A stretch of 64,000 nucleotides of DNA, taken from assembly GCF_013409005.1 (NCBI RefSeq), contig NZ_JACBZO010000001.1, forward strand, positions 2,914,001 to 2,978,000, read 5' to 3'. Shown here in pieces: positions 15,491 through 25,517 of this stretch; within the stretch, counting starts at the first letter, position 1, and every line of letters starts with the position of its first letter. The position numbers were made by a program, and so were the translations under genes. Source of the DNA: Demequina lutea. Its GTDB lineage: Bacteria; Actinomycetota; Actinomycetes; Actinomycetales; Demequinaceae. The notes under the pieces were generated by a model. That model was not told the DNA's origin, searched no databases, and worked only from the letters and a program-made list of their open reading frames with translations.

Positions 15491-15855
15491 CGCCGCTGCT
15501 CATCGCGCTTGCCGGGGGCCTCGGCGCCGCCTCCCGGTTTGTCGTCGACGGCGCTGTCGCCCACCGCAATCCCTTCCGGTTCCCTCTGGGCACGCTCGTC
15601 ATCAACGTCTCGGGCTCGTTACTCCTTGGCCTGCTGACCGGGGCGGTCCTCGCCCACGGTGGTTCCAGCGAAGTGAAGCTGATCCTCGGGACGGGGTTCC
15701 TCGGCGGGTACACCACCTTCAGCACCGCGAGCGTCGAGGCCGTCCGCCTCGCCGCGGGCACCCGCTCCCTCGCGCTTGCTTTCGCTCATGCCACAGGGAT
15801 GCTTGTGCTCAGCCTTGCCGCCGCGGGCCTGGGATTGTGGCTGACGACGCCGTGA
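15487..15855 (+). CDS. crcB: Fluoride ion channel CrcB/FluC, subunit 2
   Basis: 122 residues from GTG 15487, overlapping the previous stop (GTGA). It has the four-helix FluC layout: LAGGLGAASRFVVDG, LVINVSGSLLLGLL and GTGFLGGYTTFSTASVEAV. The shorter N-terminus distinguishes it from subunit 1. The two would insert in opposite orientations to form the fluoride channel. Confidence 0.92.
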   Translation: MTPLLIALAGGLGAASRFVVDGAVAHRNPFRFPLGTLVINVSGSLLLGLLTGAVLAHGGSSEVKLILGTGFLGGYTTFSTASVEAVRLAAGTRSLALAFAHATGMLVLSLAAAGLGLWLTTP

Positions 15856-15864
15856 ACGCGGACC

Positions 15865-18000
15865 TCAGCGGTCGTGCGGAGGCGCGTCGCTGATCGCGGT
15901 GAGGGCAGCGGGAATGCCATCGATCGGGCCCGGTCGCGCGAGGAGGTAGCCCTGGCCGTACGCGCATGCCGTTGCCTGCAGTTCGCCAAGCTGGGTCGTG
16001 GTCTCGATACCCTCCGCAATGGTCACCAGGTGCATTGTCTCGGCGAGCCGGATGATCGCCTGTAGGAACGAGGGATCGGCGCCAGTGGACTCGACGGAAC
16101 TGACGAACGCCTGATCGACTTTGACCATGTCCACGGGCAGCTCGCGGAGCCGGCTGAGCGACGAGTACCCTGTGCCGAAGTCGTCGATGGCGACCCGTAC
16201 CCCGTGCGCACGAATATCACGCAGCGTCTCGAGGCTGCGCTCTTGCAGGAGCAACCCCTCGGTGACCTCGAGCACAAGGCTCGTGGGGTCGAGGTCATGG
16301 ATGCGCAAGGCTGCGACGACGAAGCCAGGGAACTCGTCGTCGTCGAGCTGCAGCGGTGACACGTTGACGCTGACGTACGCGTCGCTGCCCGTCGCGACCC
16401 TCCAGCGCGCCGCGTCGCCGCACGCCCGCACGATCACTTGCCCGCCGAGCTCCTGGATGAGGCCGGTCTGCTCGGCCACGGGGATGAACGCCGACGGCGG
16501 CACATCGCCGAGCTCCGGGTCCGACCATCGCGCCAAGGCCTCGAGTCCAACGACGACCCCCGTGTGCAGGTCGGCAATTGGCTGGTAGGCGAGCGTGATC
16601 GCCTCCGCTGCCACGGCCGTCTGCAACGCCGCCGCGAGCCTAAACTGCGCGACCGCACCCTGGTGCATGCCCGACTCGTACACGGCGTACCGGCCGCGCC
16701 CGCGCAGCTTCGCCTGGTACATCGCCAGATCGGCATTGCGCAGCAGGGTCTCGGTGGTCTCGTCGGGCTCGGCGACAGCGATGCCGACGCTGGCCCCGAC
16801 GATGACAGTCCCGACGCTGAACTCGACGGGTGTGTCGTGCAGCGTGGCCAGGATCCTATCGGCGAGCGCCCTCGCCTGACCAATGGTCACGTTCTCGAGT
16901 AGCAGCGCGAACTCGTCGCCGCCGAGACGCGCGGCGGTGTCCCTGTCGCGCGCGCACGCCTTGATTCGACGTGCGGCTTCGACGATGACCTCGTCGCCAC
17001 AGGCGTGGCCGAAGCTGTCATTCACCGTCTTGAAATTGTCGAGGTCGATGAAGACAACGGTGACGCCACCGCCGCCACCCGCCCAAGCCGGATTCGCGAG
17101 CGCGCGATCGACGCGGTCGCCAAAGAGCCGTCGGTTCGGCAGGCCGGTGAGCGAGTCGTGGAAGGCCTGATGCGCGAGGCGTCCCTCAAGTTCCTTTTCC
17201 TGGGTGACGTCGACCAGCACACCTTGGACGGTCGGGGTGCCGTCCTGGTCGTGGAGCACCATGGCGTCGTCGCGCACCCACACCGGCGTCCCGTCGCGGC
17301 GGTGGAGGCGGTAGGTGTCCGAGTGCGGCTCCGCCATGGTTCCGGCAATGATCATGTGTTGCTTGTCCGCCAACGCCTCGTCGCGGTCGGACGGGTGGAG
17401 TTGGCGCAGCCACAGGCCGGGATCCGCCATCCATTCTTGGGCGGTGAATCCGAGCATCCGTTCGATCTGCGGGCCGACGTAAAGCCAACGGCCCCGGGTG
17501 CCGGGTTCGGCGACGTAGACGACCGCGGGAACCCGCTCTACGAGGAGCCGCGACCGCTCCTCGGCGGCGCGCAGGTCGCTCTCGAGCCTCTTGCGCTTGG
17601 TGATGTCCAGCGTCATGCCGATCTCGTAATCCGGGTTTCCGTCGGCGTCCCTCATGAGCGAAACGGTCAACGCGGTCCAAAGGTACCCGCCGTCCTTACG
17701 GAGGAACCGCTTCTCCATCGTGAAGTGATCGATGTCCCCGGCCGACAGCTGGCGGGAAAGGACCGCGTTCGGCTCGATGTCGTCGGGGTGCGTGAACTCC
17801 GTCCACGACATCGCCGCGAACTCCTCGGGCGAGTAGCCAAGCATGCGGCGCAAGGCGCTGTTGGTCATGGTCGTGCGACCTTCGAAGTCGACAAGTCCAA
17901 TGCCAACCGGCGCGAGCTCGAGGATGGCTTCGAGCCGCTCCAGGCGCGCCGCCACGGCCTCGGCCTCAGAAAGGTCGCCGTCGCCCTTGGTCTCGCCCAC
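15865..18000 (-). CDS. PAS-PAS-GGDEF-EAL cyclic di-GMP turnover protein
   Basis: 711 residues from GTG 18000, which is preceded by a strong AGGAGG. Two PAS domains (about residues 20-130 and 145-265; ILELAPVGIGLVDFEGRTTMTNSALRRMLG and LLVERVPAVVYVAEPGTRG) sense a signal. The cyclase domain has the intact motif GGDEF near residue 361 and an upstream RxxD inhibitory site (RDRD). The phosphodiesterase has EAL near residue 486, DDFGTGYSS and the closing AEGIETTTQ. Both activities look intact, so it could make or degrade c-di-GMP depending on signal. No membrane helix. It converges on the fluoride operon. A decayed piece of its EAL domain lies at 12636. Confidence 0.92.
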   Translation of the reverse strand: MGETKGDGDLSEAEAVAARLERLEAILELAPVGIGLVDFEGRTTMTNSALRRMLGYSPEEFAAMSWTEFTHPDDIEPNAVLSRQLSAGDIDHFTMEKRFLRKDGGYLWTALTVSLMRDADGNPDYEIGMTLDITKRKRLESDLRAAEERSRLLVERVPAVVYVAEPGTRGRWLYVGPQIERMLGFTAQEWMADPGLWLRQLHPSDRDEALADKQHMIIAGTMAEPHSDTYRLHRRDGTPVWVRDDAMVLHDQDGTPTVQGVLVDVTQEKELEGRLAHQAFHDSLTGLPNRRLFGDRVDRALANPAWAGGGGGVTVVFIDLDNFKTVNDSFGHACGDEVIVEAARRIKACARDRDTAARLGGDEFALLLENVTIGQARALADRILATLHDTPVEFSVGTVIVGASVGIAVAEPDETTETLLRNADLAMYQAKLRGRGRYAVYESGMHQGAVAQFRLAAALQTAVAAEAITLAYQPIADLHTGVVVGLEALARWSDPELGDVPPSAFIPVAEQTGLIQELGGQVIVRACGDAARWRVATGSDAYVSVNVSPLQLDDDEFPGFVVAALRIHDLDPTSLVLEVTEGLLLQERSLETLRDIRAHGVRVAIDDFGTGYSSLSRLRELPVDMVKVDQAFVSSVESTGADPSFLQAIIRLAETMHLVTIAEGIETTTQLGELQATACAYGQGYLLARPGPIDGIPAALTAISDAPPHDR

Positions 18001-18160
18001 GCGCCACCTCCTCGGCTTGCAACTTAGGGGTCCCATCGGCCGCCGGGGCCCGTATTTGAACCCTACTTTCTTCTGGGTCGCTCGGCATCCCAACGACCGC
18101 CGCACATGAGCCTTCGCCCGTTGTTTGGGGCGGGCACCCAACCGACACCGGCTGGTCCGC

Positions 18161-20552
18161 CTAAGCGATCGCCGCCTCGGGAGCCGTGACCGGAGCGACC
18201 TTCTTGATCGGATCCAGAATCCTGTAGGCGAGAAGTTTGATGCGGTCGCTGAGTAGCGCCCAGATGATGGCGTAGATCCACACGAATCCGGCCCATCCCC
18301 ATCCGAGTGGGGTCATGAACAGCCCGTACACGGCGATGAGGGTCGCGACCGCCTGGGTGCCCAGAACGGCCATCCACAGAATCTTGGCGGGGCGGATCGA
18401 CCAGAACGGCCCGCGAGTTCGTGTCAGGAAGATCGTCAGGTGCCCGGCGACGGAAAGCATCAGATACATCAGCGTCTGCAGCTGCGGGTGGCCTAGGTTG
18501 AAGACCCGGTCGCCGAGGTAGAACAGGCCGAAAGCGGCGATGGGGCCGACGACACCAAGCACGGTCGCGATGCCGAGCACCAGGCGCATGTTCCAGGCCT
18601 CGGGCTCGTTCCTGTAGTGGACCTTGTCGTAGGAGTTCATCCGTTGGAAGATCCTGCGACTCTCCTTGATCGCATCGATGATCACCGACAAGCCGGGGGT
18701 GAGCAGGACGATCGCTGCCGCTGCGCGCGCGGCATCGGTGGCGCCCGAGACCGCGATGCCGCAGTCCGCCTTCTTCAGGGCCGGCGCGTCGTTCACGCCA
18801 TCGCCCGTCATCCCGACGATGTGGCCGCGCTTCTGCAGCACGTCGACGATGTGGTACTTGTGCTCGGGGAAGACCTGAGCGAACCCGTCGGCTGTTTCGA
18901 TGGCCTCGCCCGTCTTCGCCGTCTCCTTCTTCTTCGAGTCACCAAGGCCCGCAGCGTCGAGAATGCCGGTACCTAAGCCCACCTTGTCCGCGGTCTCCTT
19001 TGCGATCGCGAGCGCATCGCCGGTAACCATCTTCACGGTCACGCCCATGTCCCTGGCCATGGAGATGGTTTCGGCGGCGTCGTCGCGAGGAGGATTGAAC
19101 AACGGGAGCACCCCGAGGAACCGCCACTTGCCGTCGCCGTCGGCACGGGCCACCCCGAGCGACCGGAAGCCGCGGGCGGCGAAGTCGTTCACCGCGGTGT
19201 CGACGGCGTTCTTCACCGTCTTCCCGTTGCTGACGAGTTCCAACATGACCTGCGGCGCACCCTTGCTGACCTTGAAGGCCGCGGCGTTCTTGGCGCCCGA
19301 TGTCACGCTGGCCTCGGTGCGTTTGTGCACCGGGTCGAACGGCTCGAAGTGCGTCACCGTGTAGCCGTGCAGATCCTTCGGGTCACTCAGTCCATCCAGC
19401 ACCGCGAGGTCGATGGGGTCGTCGTTCTCCTCACGCGAGGCCAACGCCCCTGCGAGGACGACGTCCTCAGGCTTCACCCCCTCAAGGCAGAAGGGGTCAC
19501 CGAGCGTCAGCGCGTTCTGGGTCAACGTGCCCGTCTTGTCGGCGCACAACACGTCGACGCCAGCGAGCTCCTCGATCGCCACGAGCTTGCTGACGATGGC
19601 CTGCTTCTTGGCGAGCAACCGCGCACCAACCGCGCACCAACCGCGCACCAACCGCCATGGTCACCGACAGCACCGTGGGCATCGCCACGGGGATCGCCGC
19701 CACCGTGAGCACCAGAGCGAACTGCGCGGTGGTGAGGAAGGCGTCGCCGCGCAGCAGCGAGACGACCATGATGAGGGTGACCAGCGCGACGGCCAGCACG
19801 ATGAGGTAGTTGCCAATCTTGAGCACCGCCTTTTGGAAATGGCTGGCCGTATGCGCATCTTGAACCAGCTCGGCCGTCTTGCCAAAGTACGTGTCGGTGC
19901 CCGTGGCGTACACCAGAGCCCCGATCTCACCTCTCCTGACCACCGACACCGAATAGATCGCGTCGCCGGGCCCGCACGTGGCGGGCAGCGATTCGCCCGT
20001 GAGCGCCGACTGATCGACCTCGATCTCGTCGCCGTCGAGGAGGCGCGCATCGGCGGGAACGATGTCTCCTAGGCGCAAGCGAATGATGTCCCCAGGGACC
20101 AACTCGCTCGCAGGTGGGGTCGCCCAGTCGCCGTCGCGCTTCACGCGAGAGGTGACGGCGAGTTTGGCCTTGAGGGCGTCGATCGCGTTGCCGGCTTGGC
20201 GTTCCTCGCTGTAGCCGACGACGGCGTTGGCCACGAGCAATACCAGGATGATGAAGAAGTCGGGCCAGTGACCCACGACTCCCGACAGGATGACGGCGAC
20301 CTCGATCATCCAGGGGATGGGACCCCAGAAATAGCTCAGGAACTACAGCAGCGGATTGGTCTTGTGCTCGGTGATCTCGTTGGGTCCGTACTTCTCCAGT
20401 CGACGCGCGGTCTCGCCCTTGCTCAGGCCGTCGTCCGAGGTGTCGAGCCTCCTGTAGAGCTCGGCCATCTCCATGGTCTTGAAGTCCTTGGCGGCCTTGG
20501 ACTGGCCGTCCTCGCCGCCCTCCGTAGGTGCCGAGGCGTGTTTAGTGGTCAA
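18161..20552 (-). pseudogene. Plasma-membrane-type proton P-type ATPase, disrupted copy
   Basis: Nearly the whole length of the ATPase at 33136-35847 can be followed here, but with three lesions. A Lys codon became TAG at 20343-20345 (after HKTNPLL). Two extra copies of an 11-bp unit at 19618-19650 insert 22 bases and shift the frame. A 144-base in-frame deletion near 18630 removes 48 residues of the membrane segment between NSY and DKVHY. The deletion ends are CGTAGG repeats. The phosphorylation site DKTGTLT and [14 protein letters not shown] remain. A TTG at 20552 overlaps the end of arcC, so it was once the last gene of the arginine deiminase operon. Confidence 0.88.
19618..19650. repeat. 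Three tandem copies of an 11-bp unit causing a frameshift
   Basis: ACCGCGCACCA is present three times; the intact homologue at 34909-34919 has one. The extra 22 bases break the ATPase frame after [10 protein letters not shown]. Confidence 0.9.
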
Positions 20553-21471
20553 GCGTTCCGTTCGTCCTGCTGATGGTGGTGCCCGCTCTACCGTCGAGCA
20601 GGGCCGCCGCGTCGTCCAGGGAGCCGATGGCCGCCGAGCCGCCCGTGGAGGCGGCCACGAATCGGCGACAGGCCTCGATCTTGGGGGCCATTGACCCGGC
20701 GGGAAACTCCATGGCGGCCAGTTCGTCGAGCGTGAGATGACTGAGCGGGGCCGCTTGGGGGGTGCCGAAGTTCGACATGACGGCCGGGACGTCGGTGAGA
20801 ACGATGAGCCGGTCCGCGTGGACGGTGACGGCCAGTAGCGCCGCCACATAGTCCTTGTCGACCACTGCCTGTGCGCCGCTCAACTGCCCGCGCTCGTCCT
20901 CGTAGACCGGGGCTCCCCCGCCGCCCCCACAGATGAGGACCGTGTCGCCCAACAGCAGGTGGTCGATCGAGGGCTGCTCGACGAGCCGTTGCGGCTGGGG
21001 CGAGGCGACGACTCGCCGCCAACGCGGTCCGTCGGCGGCGATGGCCCACCCGTGTTCGTCCGCAAGCTGCTCCGCCCGGGCGCGGTCGTAGTTTGCTCCC
21101 ACGAACTTGGTCGGCTTGGCGAACGCCGGGTCATCCTTGTTGATGATCGTCTGGGTGACGATGCTGAGGATCGGCTTGGTCACCCCTGCGTTGCGCAGGC
21201 TTTGGGCTATCCAGTAGCCGATCATTCCCTGCGTCTCGGCGACGAGCACATCGAGCGGGTAGGAGCCGCTGAGGGCGGCGTCGTCCTCGCTCTCTGCCGC
21301 GAGCATCCCGACCTGAGGTCCGTCGCCGTGGCAGATGATCAGTTCATGATCGCGGGCGAGCGGTGCGAGTGCCCTGGCCGCGGCCTGGACGTGCCCCAAC
21401 TGGATGGGGGCGTCGGGCTTCTCTCCGCGCTGGAGCAACGCATTGCCGCCGAGCGCAATTACCAAGCGCAT
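20542..21471 (-). CDS. arcC: Carbamate kinase
   Basis: 309 residues. It transfers phosphate from carbamoyl phosphate to ADP, giving ATP, CO2 and ammonia, the energy-yielding step of the arginine deiminase pathway. Seen: LVIALGGNALLQRG at the start, IICHGDGPQVG, ICGGGGGAPVYEDERG, VDKDYVAALLAV and LIVLTDVPAV, then FPAGSMAPKIEACRRF, all characteristic. It starts 5 bases after arcB stops and its end overlaps the broken ATPase gene. Confidence 0.95.
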   Translation of the reverse strand: MRLVIALGGNALLQRGEKPDAPIQLGHVQAAARALAPLARDHELIICHGDGPQVGMLAAESEDDAALSGSYPLDVLVAETQGMIGYWIAQSLRNAGVTKPILSIVTQTIINKDDPAFAKPTKFVGANYDRARAEQLADEHGWAIAADGPRWRRVVASPQPQRLVEQPSIDHLLLGDTVLICGGGGGAPVYEDERGQLSGAQAVVDKDYVAALLAVTVHADRLIVLTDVPAVMSNFGTPQAAPLSHLTLDELAAMEFPAGSMAPKIEACRRFVAASTGGSAAIGSLDDAAALLDGRAGTTISRTNGTLDH

Positions 21472-21476
21472 CCGAA

Positions 21477-22478
21477 TCAGCTCCCTAGCGTGGCGACGAG
21501 AACCGCCTTGATCGTGTGCATGCGGTTCTCGGCCTGAATGAAGACGGCCGACGCCGCGGATTCGAAGACCTCGTCGGTCACCTCGAGCGCGTCAACGCTG
21601 AATTTCTCATGGAGGTGCTCTCCGACGGTGGTGTCGCGGTTGTGAAACGAAGGAAGGCAGTGGAGGAACCGCGCGTGGTCGTTGCCGGTGGCCTTCATTA
21701 GTTTGGCGTTGACTTGATAGGGCTGCAGTTGCTCGATGCGCTCCTGCCATGCGGACTCCTCCTCACCCATCGACAGCCACACATCGGTGTAGACGAAGTC
21801 GGCACCCTTGACCGCGGCGGCAGGGTCCTCGGTGATGGTGACGCTGCCGCCGCTGGCCTCGGCGAGGCCGCGCGCCGTCTTGATGAGGTCATCCTCCGGC
21901 CACAGTTGGCGGGGCGCGCCAAGTCGGAGGTCGAGGCCCATCAGAGCACCCATCACCATGAGCGAGTTACCCATGTTTTGGTGGGCGTCCCCGACGTAGG
22001 CGAGCGTGATCTGTTCGGCAGGCTTGCGGCTGAGCTCCTCCATGGTGAACACGTCGCAAAGCGTTTGGGTGGGATGGAACTTGTCGGTGAGGCCGTTCCA
22101 CACCGGCACGCCCGCCTGGGCAGCGAGAGTCTCCACGGTCGACTGCGCGAACCCGCGGTACTCGATGCCATCGAAGAGCCTCCCAAGAACGCGCGCGGTG
22201 TCCTTCATCGACTCCGTCTTGCCCATGTGAGATCCCTCGGGTCCGAGATACGTGACGTGCGCTCCCTGATCATGCGCGGCAACTTCGAAGCTGGACCGTG
22301 TGCGCGTCGATGGCTTCTCGAAGATCAACGCGATGTTCTTGCCCGAAAGTCGCGGGCGTTCGGTGCCGGCATATTTCGCCCGCTTGAGGTCGTGGGAAAT
22401 GTCGAGCAGCAGGCGCATCTCATCGCGCGTGAAGTCGAGTTCCTTGACAAAGCTGCGTCCGTGCAGATTGACGGCCAT
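21477..22478 (-). CDS. arcB: Ornithine carbamoyltransferase, catabolic
   Basis: 333 residues. It phosphorolyses citrulline to ornithine and carbamoyl phosphate in this context. Motifs: [27 protein letters not shown] (carbamoyl phosphate binding STRTR), [22 protein letters not shown], and [13 protein letters not shown] (HCLP). The length, with the extra C-terminal residues, and position between arcA and arcC support a catabolic rather than biosynthetic role. It starts 22 bases after arcA. Confidence 0.95.
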   Translation of the reverse strand: MAVNLHGRSFVKELDFTRDEMRLLLDISHDLKRAKYAGTERPRLSGKNIALIFEKPSTRTRSSFEVAAHDQGAHVTYLGPEGSHMGKTESMKDTARVLGRLFDGIEYRGFAQSTVETLAAQAGVPVWNGLTDKFHPTQTLCDVFTMEELSRKPAEQITLAYVGDAHQNMGNSLMVMGALMGLDLRLGAPRQLWPEDDLIKTARGLAEASGGSVTITEDPAAAVKGADFVYTDVWLSMGEEESAWQERIEQLQPYQVNAKLMKATGNDHARFLHCLPSFHNRDTTVGEHLHEKFSVDALEVTDEVFESAASAVFIQAENRMHTIKAVLVATLGS

Positions 22479-22500
22479 CAGTTGACGCTCCGTTCGGTAG

Positions 22501-23721
22501 TCATGCGGGATCCCTTTCGATCGGACAGGTCATGCATCGCGGGCCGCCTCGCCCACGTCCAAGTTCGCTGCCGCCGATGCCGACCACCTCGATGCCGTGC
22601 TTGCGCAGCATGGTGTTGGTCGCGACGTTTCGCTCGTAGCCCATGACCACACCGGGCGCGACCGCGAGGAAGTTGGTGCCGTCGTCCCACTGCTCGCGCT
22701 CCGCGGCCCGTTCATCCTCGTCGGTGCTGAGCACCGTGATCTCGGGCACCTCGAGGATCTCGGCGAGGGTTTCCCACAGACTCTTGTTGCGGGAGATCGC
22801 GAGCTTGCCGGGCTCCTCGCCTGCGGTGATGGTCCAGCTCCGCAGGTTGCGGTCGAAGTACGGGTAGAGAATGAACGTCGCCACGTCGACCATCGACATG
22901 ACGGTGTCGAGGTGCATGAACGCGTGGCTATGCGGCAGCTCGATGGCCACGACCGTGGTGGCCTGGCCCGCCGCGAACAGCGCGAGTGCAACGGACTCGA
23001 TGGCCATCGGCGTGGTGCGTTCACCCATCCCAATGAGCACGGCGTCGTGGCCGATGACGTGGACGTCGCCGCCCTCGATCGTCGCCGGCTGGTAGGTCTT
23101 GTCCTCGCCGCCGTAATAGGTGACAAAGTCACCGTCGGCAAACATGGGGTGGAACTGGTAGATGGCCCTGGTGTGCAGCGATTCGCGTTGCCGGGCGGGC
23201 ATGGCCATCGGGTTGATCGTGACGCCGCCGTAGATCCAACACGAGTTGTCGCGCTGGAAGAGGTGATTGGGCAGCGGCGACAGGATGAAGTCGTCGGCCT
23301 TGAGCATGTTCCACTTCAGGCTGTGGGCGTTCACGGGGTGCAGGTCGGCCTTGAGAATCCCCCCGATGAGGAGCGAGGCCAGGGAGGCGCCGTCCTTGTC
23401 GTCAAACAGTTGGCGCACGGTGCCCACGAGCGACGGACCGAGAATTTGCGGGGTGCACAACCTGTCGAGCACGAACGAGCGTCCCTCGGGGAGGTCGAGC
23501 GTTTCGGCCAGAAGTTGCTCGTAGTAGTGGACGGCCACTCCCTTGTCGCGCAGCGCCTGGGCGAAGGCGTCGTGCTCTTCCTTCGCCCTTGACGCCCACA
23601 CCACGTCGTCGAAGAGGAGCGACTCGATGTTGTCGGGGGTGAGCCGCGATAACTCCAGGCCGGGGCGGTGAATGATCGCCTGGCGAAGCTGGCCGACCTC
23701 CGATCCCACGTTGAATGTCAT
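22501..23721 (-). CDS. arcA: Arginine deiminase
   Basis: 406 residues from ATG 23721 (Shine-Dalgarno AAAGGAAC). Converts arginine to citrulline and ammonia. Seen: [90 protein letters not shown], and near the end the catalytic cysteine in [15 protein letters not shown]. Ammonia release raises pH, so the operon supports acid and energy stress survival. Confidence 0.95.
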   Translation of the reverse strand: MTFNVGSEVGQLRQAIIHRPGLELSRLTPDNIESLLFDDVVWASRAKEEHDAFAQALRDKGVAVHYYEQLLAETLDLPEGRSFVLDRLCTPQILGPSLVGTVRQLFDDKDGASLASLLIGGILKADLHPVNAHSLKWNMLKADDFILSPLPNHLFQRDNSCWIYGGVTINPMAMPARQRESLHTRAIYQFHPMFADGDFVTYYGGEDKTYQPATIEGGDVHVIGHDAVLIGMGERTTPMAIESVALALFAAGQATTVVAIELPHSHAFMHLDTVMSMVDVATFILYPYFDRNLRSWTITAGEEPGKLAISRNKSLWETLAEILEVPEITVLSTDEDERAAEREQWDDGTNFLAVAPGVVMGYERNVATNTMLRKHGIEVVGIGGSELGRGRGGPRCMTCPIERDPA

Positions 23722-23768
23722 GGTCGTTCCTTTCTGGGGAGTGGTGACAATGGAAGACTTGTGGCCGG

Positions 23769-25244
23769 TCATGACGCGTCGGCCCTCACGGGCACCGGCT
23801 TGTCGGCTGGCTCCGGATTGTCGACTGGCTCGGCCACTTCGCCAAGGCGCTCGCGGCGTGCCTTCAGGAAGGCGTACAAGACGAGACCTGCCAGGATCAC
23901 CACCAGTGCCTGGTAGACCACCTGATAGCCCGAGGCGAAGGTCACCCACATCGAGAACAGCACGCTCGTGCCAGCCACCGCCAGGTCCCGAGCCAGGGCC
24001 CAGCCGTTGACGCGACGGCGGCGTGAAACCAGGAATGAGAGCTGGGCGATCGCCGACATGAAGTACGGGATGGCCACCGTCACCACAGTGAGGTCGACCA
24101 GGTATGTGAAGATGGTCAGGCCCGAGCTGGACGTGTAACGCCACAGCATCAGCAGGGAAGGCAGGATCGTTCCCACCACGATGCCGAACCAGGCCGTGCC
24201 GTTGCGGTTGACCCAAGCGAAGGGTTTGGGGAAGAGGTCATCCTGGGCGATCGCGCGCGACGTCTCGGTGACTATCAGGGTCCAACCGTTGAGTGCCCCG
24301 ATGCCCGACACGACGGCAACGGCCGCGATGAACTTGGGAGCCCACGCCTGTCCGGGGAACATCGTCTGGAAGGCGTCGACGAACGGTGCGCCCGTCTTGA
24401 CCAGGGCGGGGTGGGCCACGAGGCCCATGACCGCCGCCGTCACCAGCACGTAGAGAACGGCGCTGAGCGCGGTGCCGATGAGCGAGGCGCGCCCCACGTT
24501 CTTGACGGGGTCCTCCACCCGCTTGGCGGTCATCGCGGCGGCCTCCACGCCGATGAAGGAGAATAGGGCCACTCCAGCGGCGATGCCGATGGCGGTGTGG
24601 AGGCTCCCGCCCGATGCGTTGAACGCGCCGAAGTTCGCGGCCTTCACGAAGAACCAGCCGACGACGCCAACGAAGAGCAGCGGTACGAACTTCAGGACGA
24701 CGGTGACATTCTGAAACCACGACATCTGGCGAACACCCGCGAGGTTGATCGCGGCGGGCACCCACAGGCCGACCAGCGCGATGCCCCAGTTCGTCATTCC
24801 ACTTGGGTTTTTGAGACCGAGGAGGGAGTCGACGTAAAACACCCAGGAAGCGACGATCGCGGCGTTACCCGCCCACGTCTGAATCCAGTAGCACCAGCCC
24901 ACGAGGTAGCCGGCGAAATCCCCGAACTCGTGGCGGGCGTACGCGTAGAGACCGCCGTCGCTGTTCGGGACTCGCTTGGAGAGCTGACCGAACAGCACTG
25001 CCAGAAGCAAGGCGCCGCAGGCGATGACGGCCAGGACGAGAATCGACATCGTGCCCGCTCCCGCCAGGACTGCGGGCATCGTAAACACTCCCGTGCCCAC
25101 GATGCTGCCGATGACCAGGCCCGTCGCCGAGGTCAGCCCCAGGAGGTTGGCCTTGCTGGCGTTGCGCGGAGACATCGGCTTGTCGCCCGATGTCGCGGGT
25201 TTGGCGGCGGGATTGGCGGCGGGATTGGACTCAGAGATCGCCAT
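23769..25244 (-). CDS. arcD: Arginine/ornithine antiporter (APC superfamily)
   Basis: 491 residues with about 12-13 membrane helices. [24 protein letters not shown] contains the substrate-binding GSIVGTGVF of APC transporters; [28 protein letters not shown] and [18 protein letters not shown] are typical of the basic amino acid/polyamine antiporter group. It should exchange external arginine for internal ornithine. ATG 25244 has GAAGG upstream; an earlier start at 25259 is possible. First gene of arcDABC. The charged N-terminus contains an NPAA repeat. Confidence 0.93.
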   Translation of the reverse strand: MAISESNPAANPAAKPATSGDKPMSPRNASKANLLGLTSATGLVIGSIVGTGVFTMPAVLAGAGTMSILVLAVIACGALLLAVLFGQLSKRVPNSDGGLYAYARHEFGDFAGYLVGWCYWIQTWAGNAAIVASWVFYVDSLLGLKNPSGMTNWGIALVGLWVPAAINLAGVRQMSWFQNVTVVLKFVPLLFVGVVGWFFVKAANFGAFNASGGSLHTAIGIAAGVALFSFIGVEAAAMTAKRVEDPVKNVGRASLIGTALSAVLYVLVTAAVMGLVAHPALVKTGAPFVDAFQTMFPGQAWAPKFIAAVAVVSGIGALNGWTLIVTETSRAIAQDDLFPKPFAWVNRNGTAWFGIVVGTILPSLLMLWRYTSSSGLTIFTYLVDLTVVTVAIPYFMSAIAQLSFLVSRRRRVNGWALARDLAVAGTSVLFSMWVTFASGYQVVYQALVVILAGLVLYAFLKARRERLGEVAEPVDNPEPADKPVPVRADAS

Positions 25245-25428
25245 GAGGCGCGCCTTCACTTTCGGCTATTGCGGTGGGTAAGGGAGTGCTGGCACTCGCG
25301 CCAGTTGCCAGGAAGCGTCGATCAGGCGAGGGCTCTGCGGACAGCTTCTTGAAGACCACGAGCGCGACGCACGCGACCTTGACGACCACAAGTTCGGCGG
25401 ACATGGCGGGTCTGGTGATCGCGGTCAT
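25231..25428 (-). CDS. Possible small hydrophobic protein before arcD (doubtful)
   Basis: A 65-codon frame starts at ATG 25428, overlapping the stop of the phosphoketolase stub (ATGA), and ends inside the arcD start region. It has one hydrophobic stretch (AELVVVKVACVALVVFKKLSAEPSPDRRFLA). No family is recognised. It could be a real coupled small protein or a chance frame across a recombination junction. Confidence 0.25.
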   Translation of the reverse strand: MTAITRPAMSAELVVVKVACVALVVFKKLSAEPSPDRRFLATGASASTPLPTAIAESEGAPHGDL

Positions 25429-25517
25429 TTCGAGGCGCCCCAGGTCGGGCTATGGGCCTCGAGTGGTGCACCGGGTGCGGGGGGAGCGGTTCCGTTGGTG
25501 CTGATGGTGCCAGACAT
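25425..25517 (-). pseudogene. Phosphoketolase N-terminal stub upstream of arcD
   Basis: The 30 codons from ATG 25517 ([20 protein letters not shown]) match the start of the phosphoketolase at 38349 ([20 protein letters not shown]) and then stop. The same Shine-Dalgarno (AAGGAGCGGCACC in the intact gene) is present. It shows that sequence which once carried the start of a phosphoketolase now drives arcD. Confidence 0.8.

Noticed and set aside
22501-24216. Longer start for arginine deiminase at 24216
   Set aside because: The upstream part is antisense-like sequence inside arcD, and similarity begins at [12 protein letters not shown] with a good Shine-Dalgarno at 23721.
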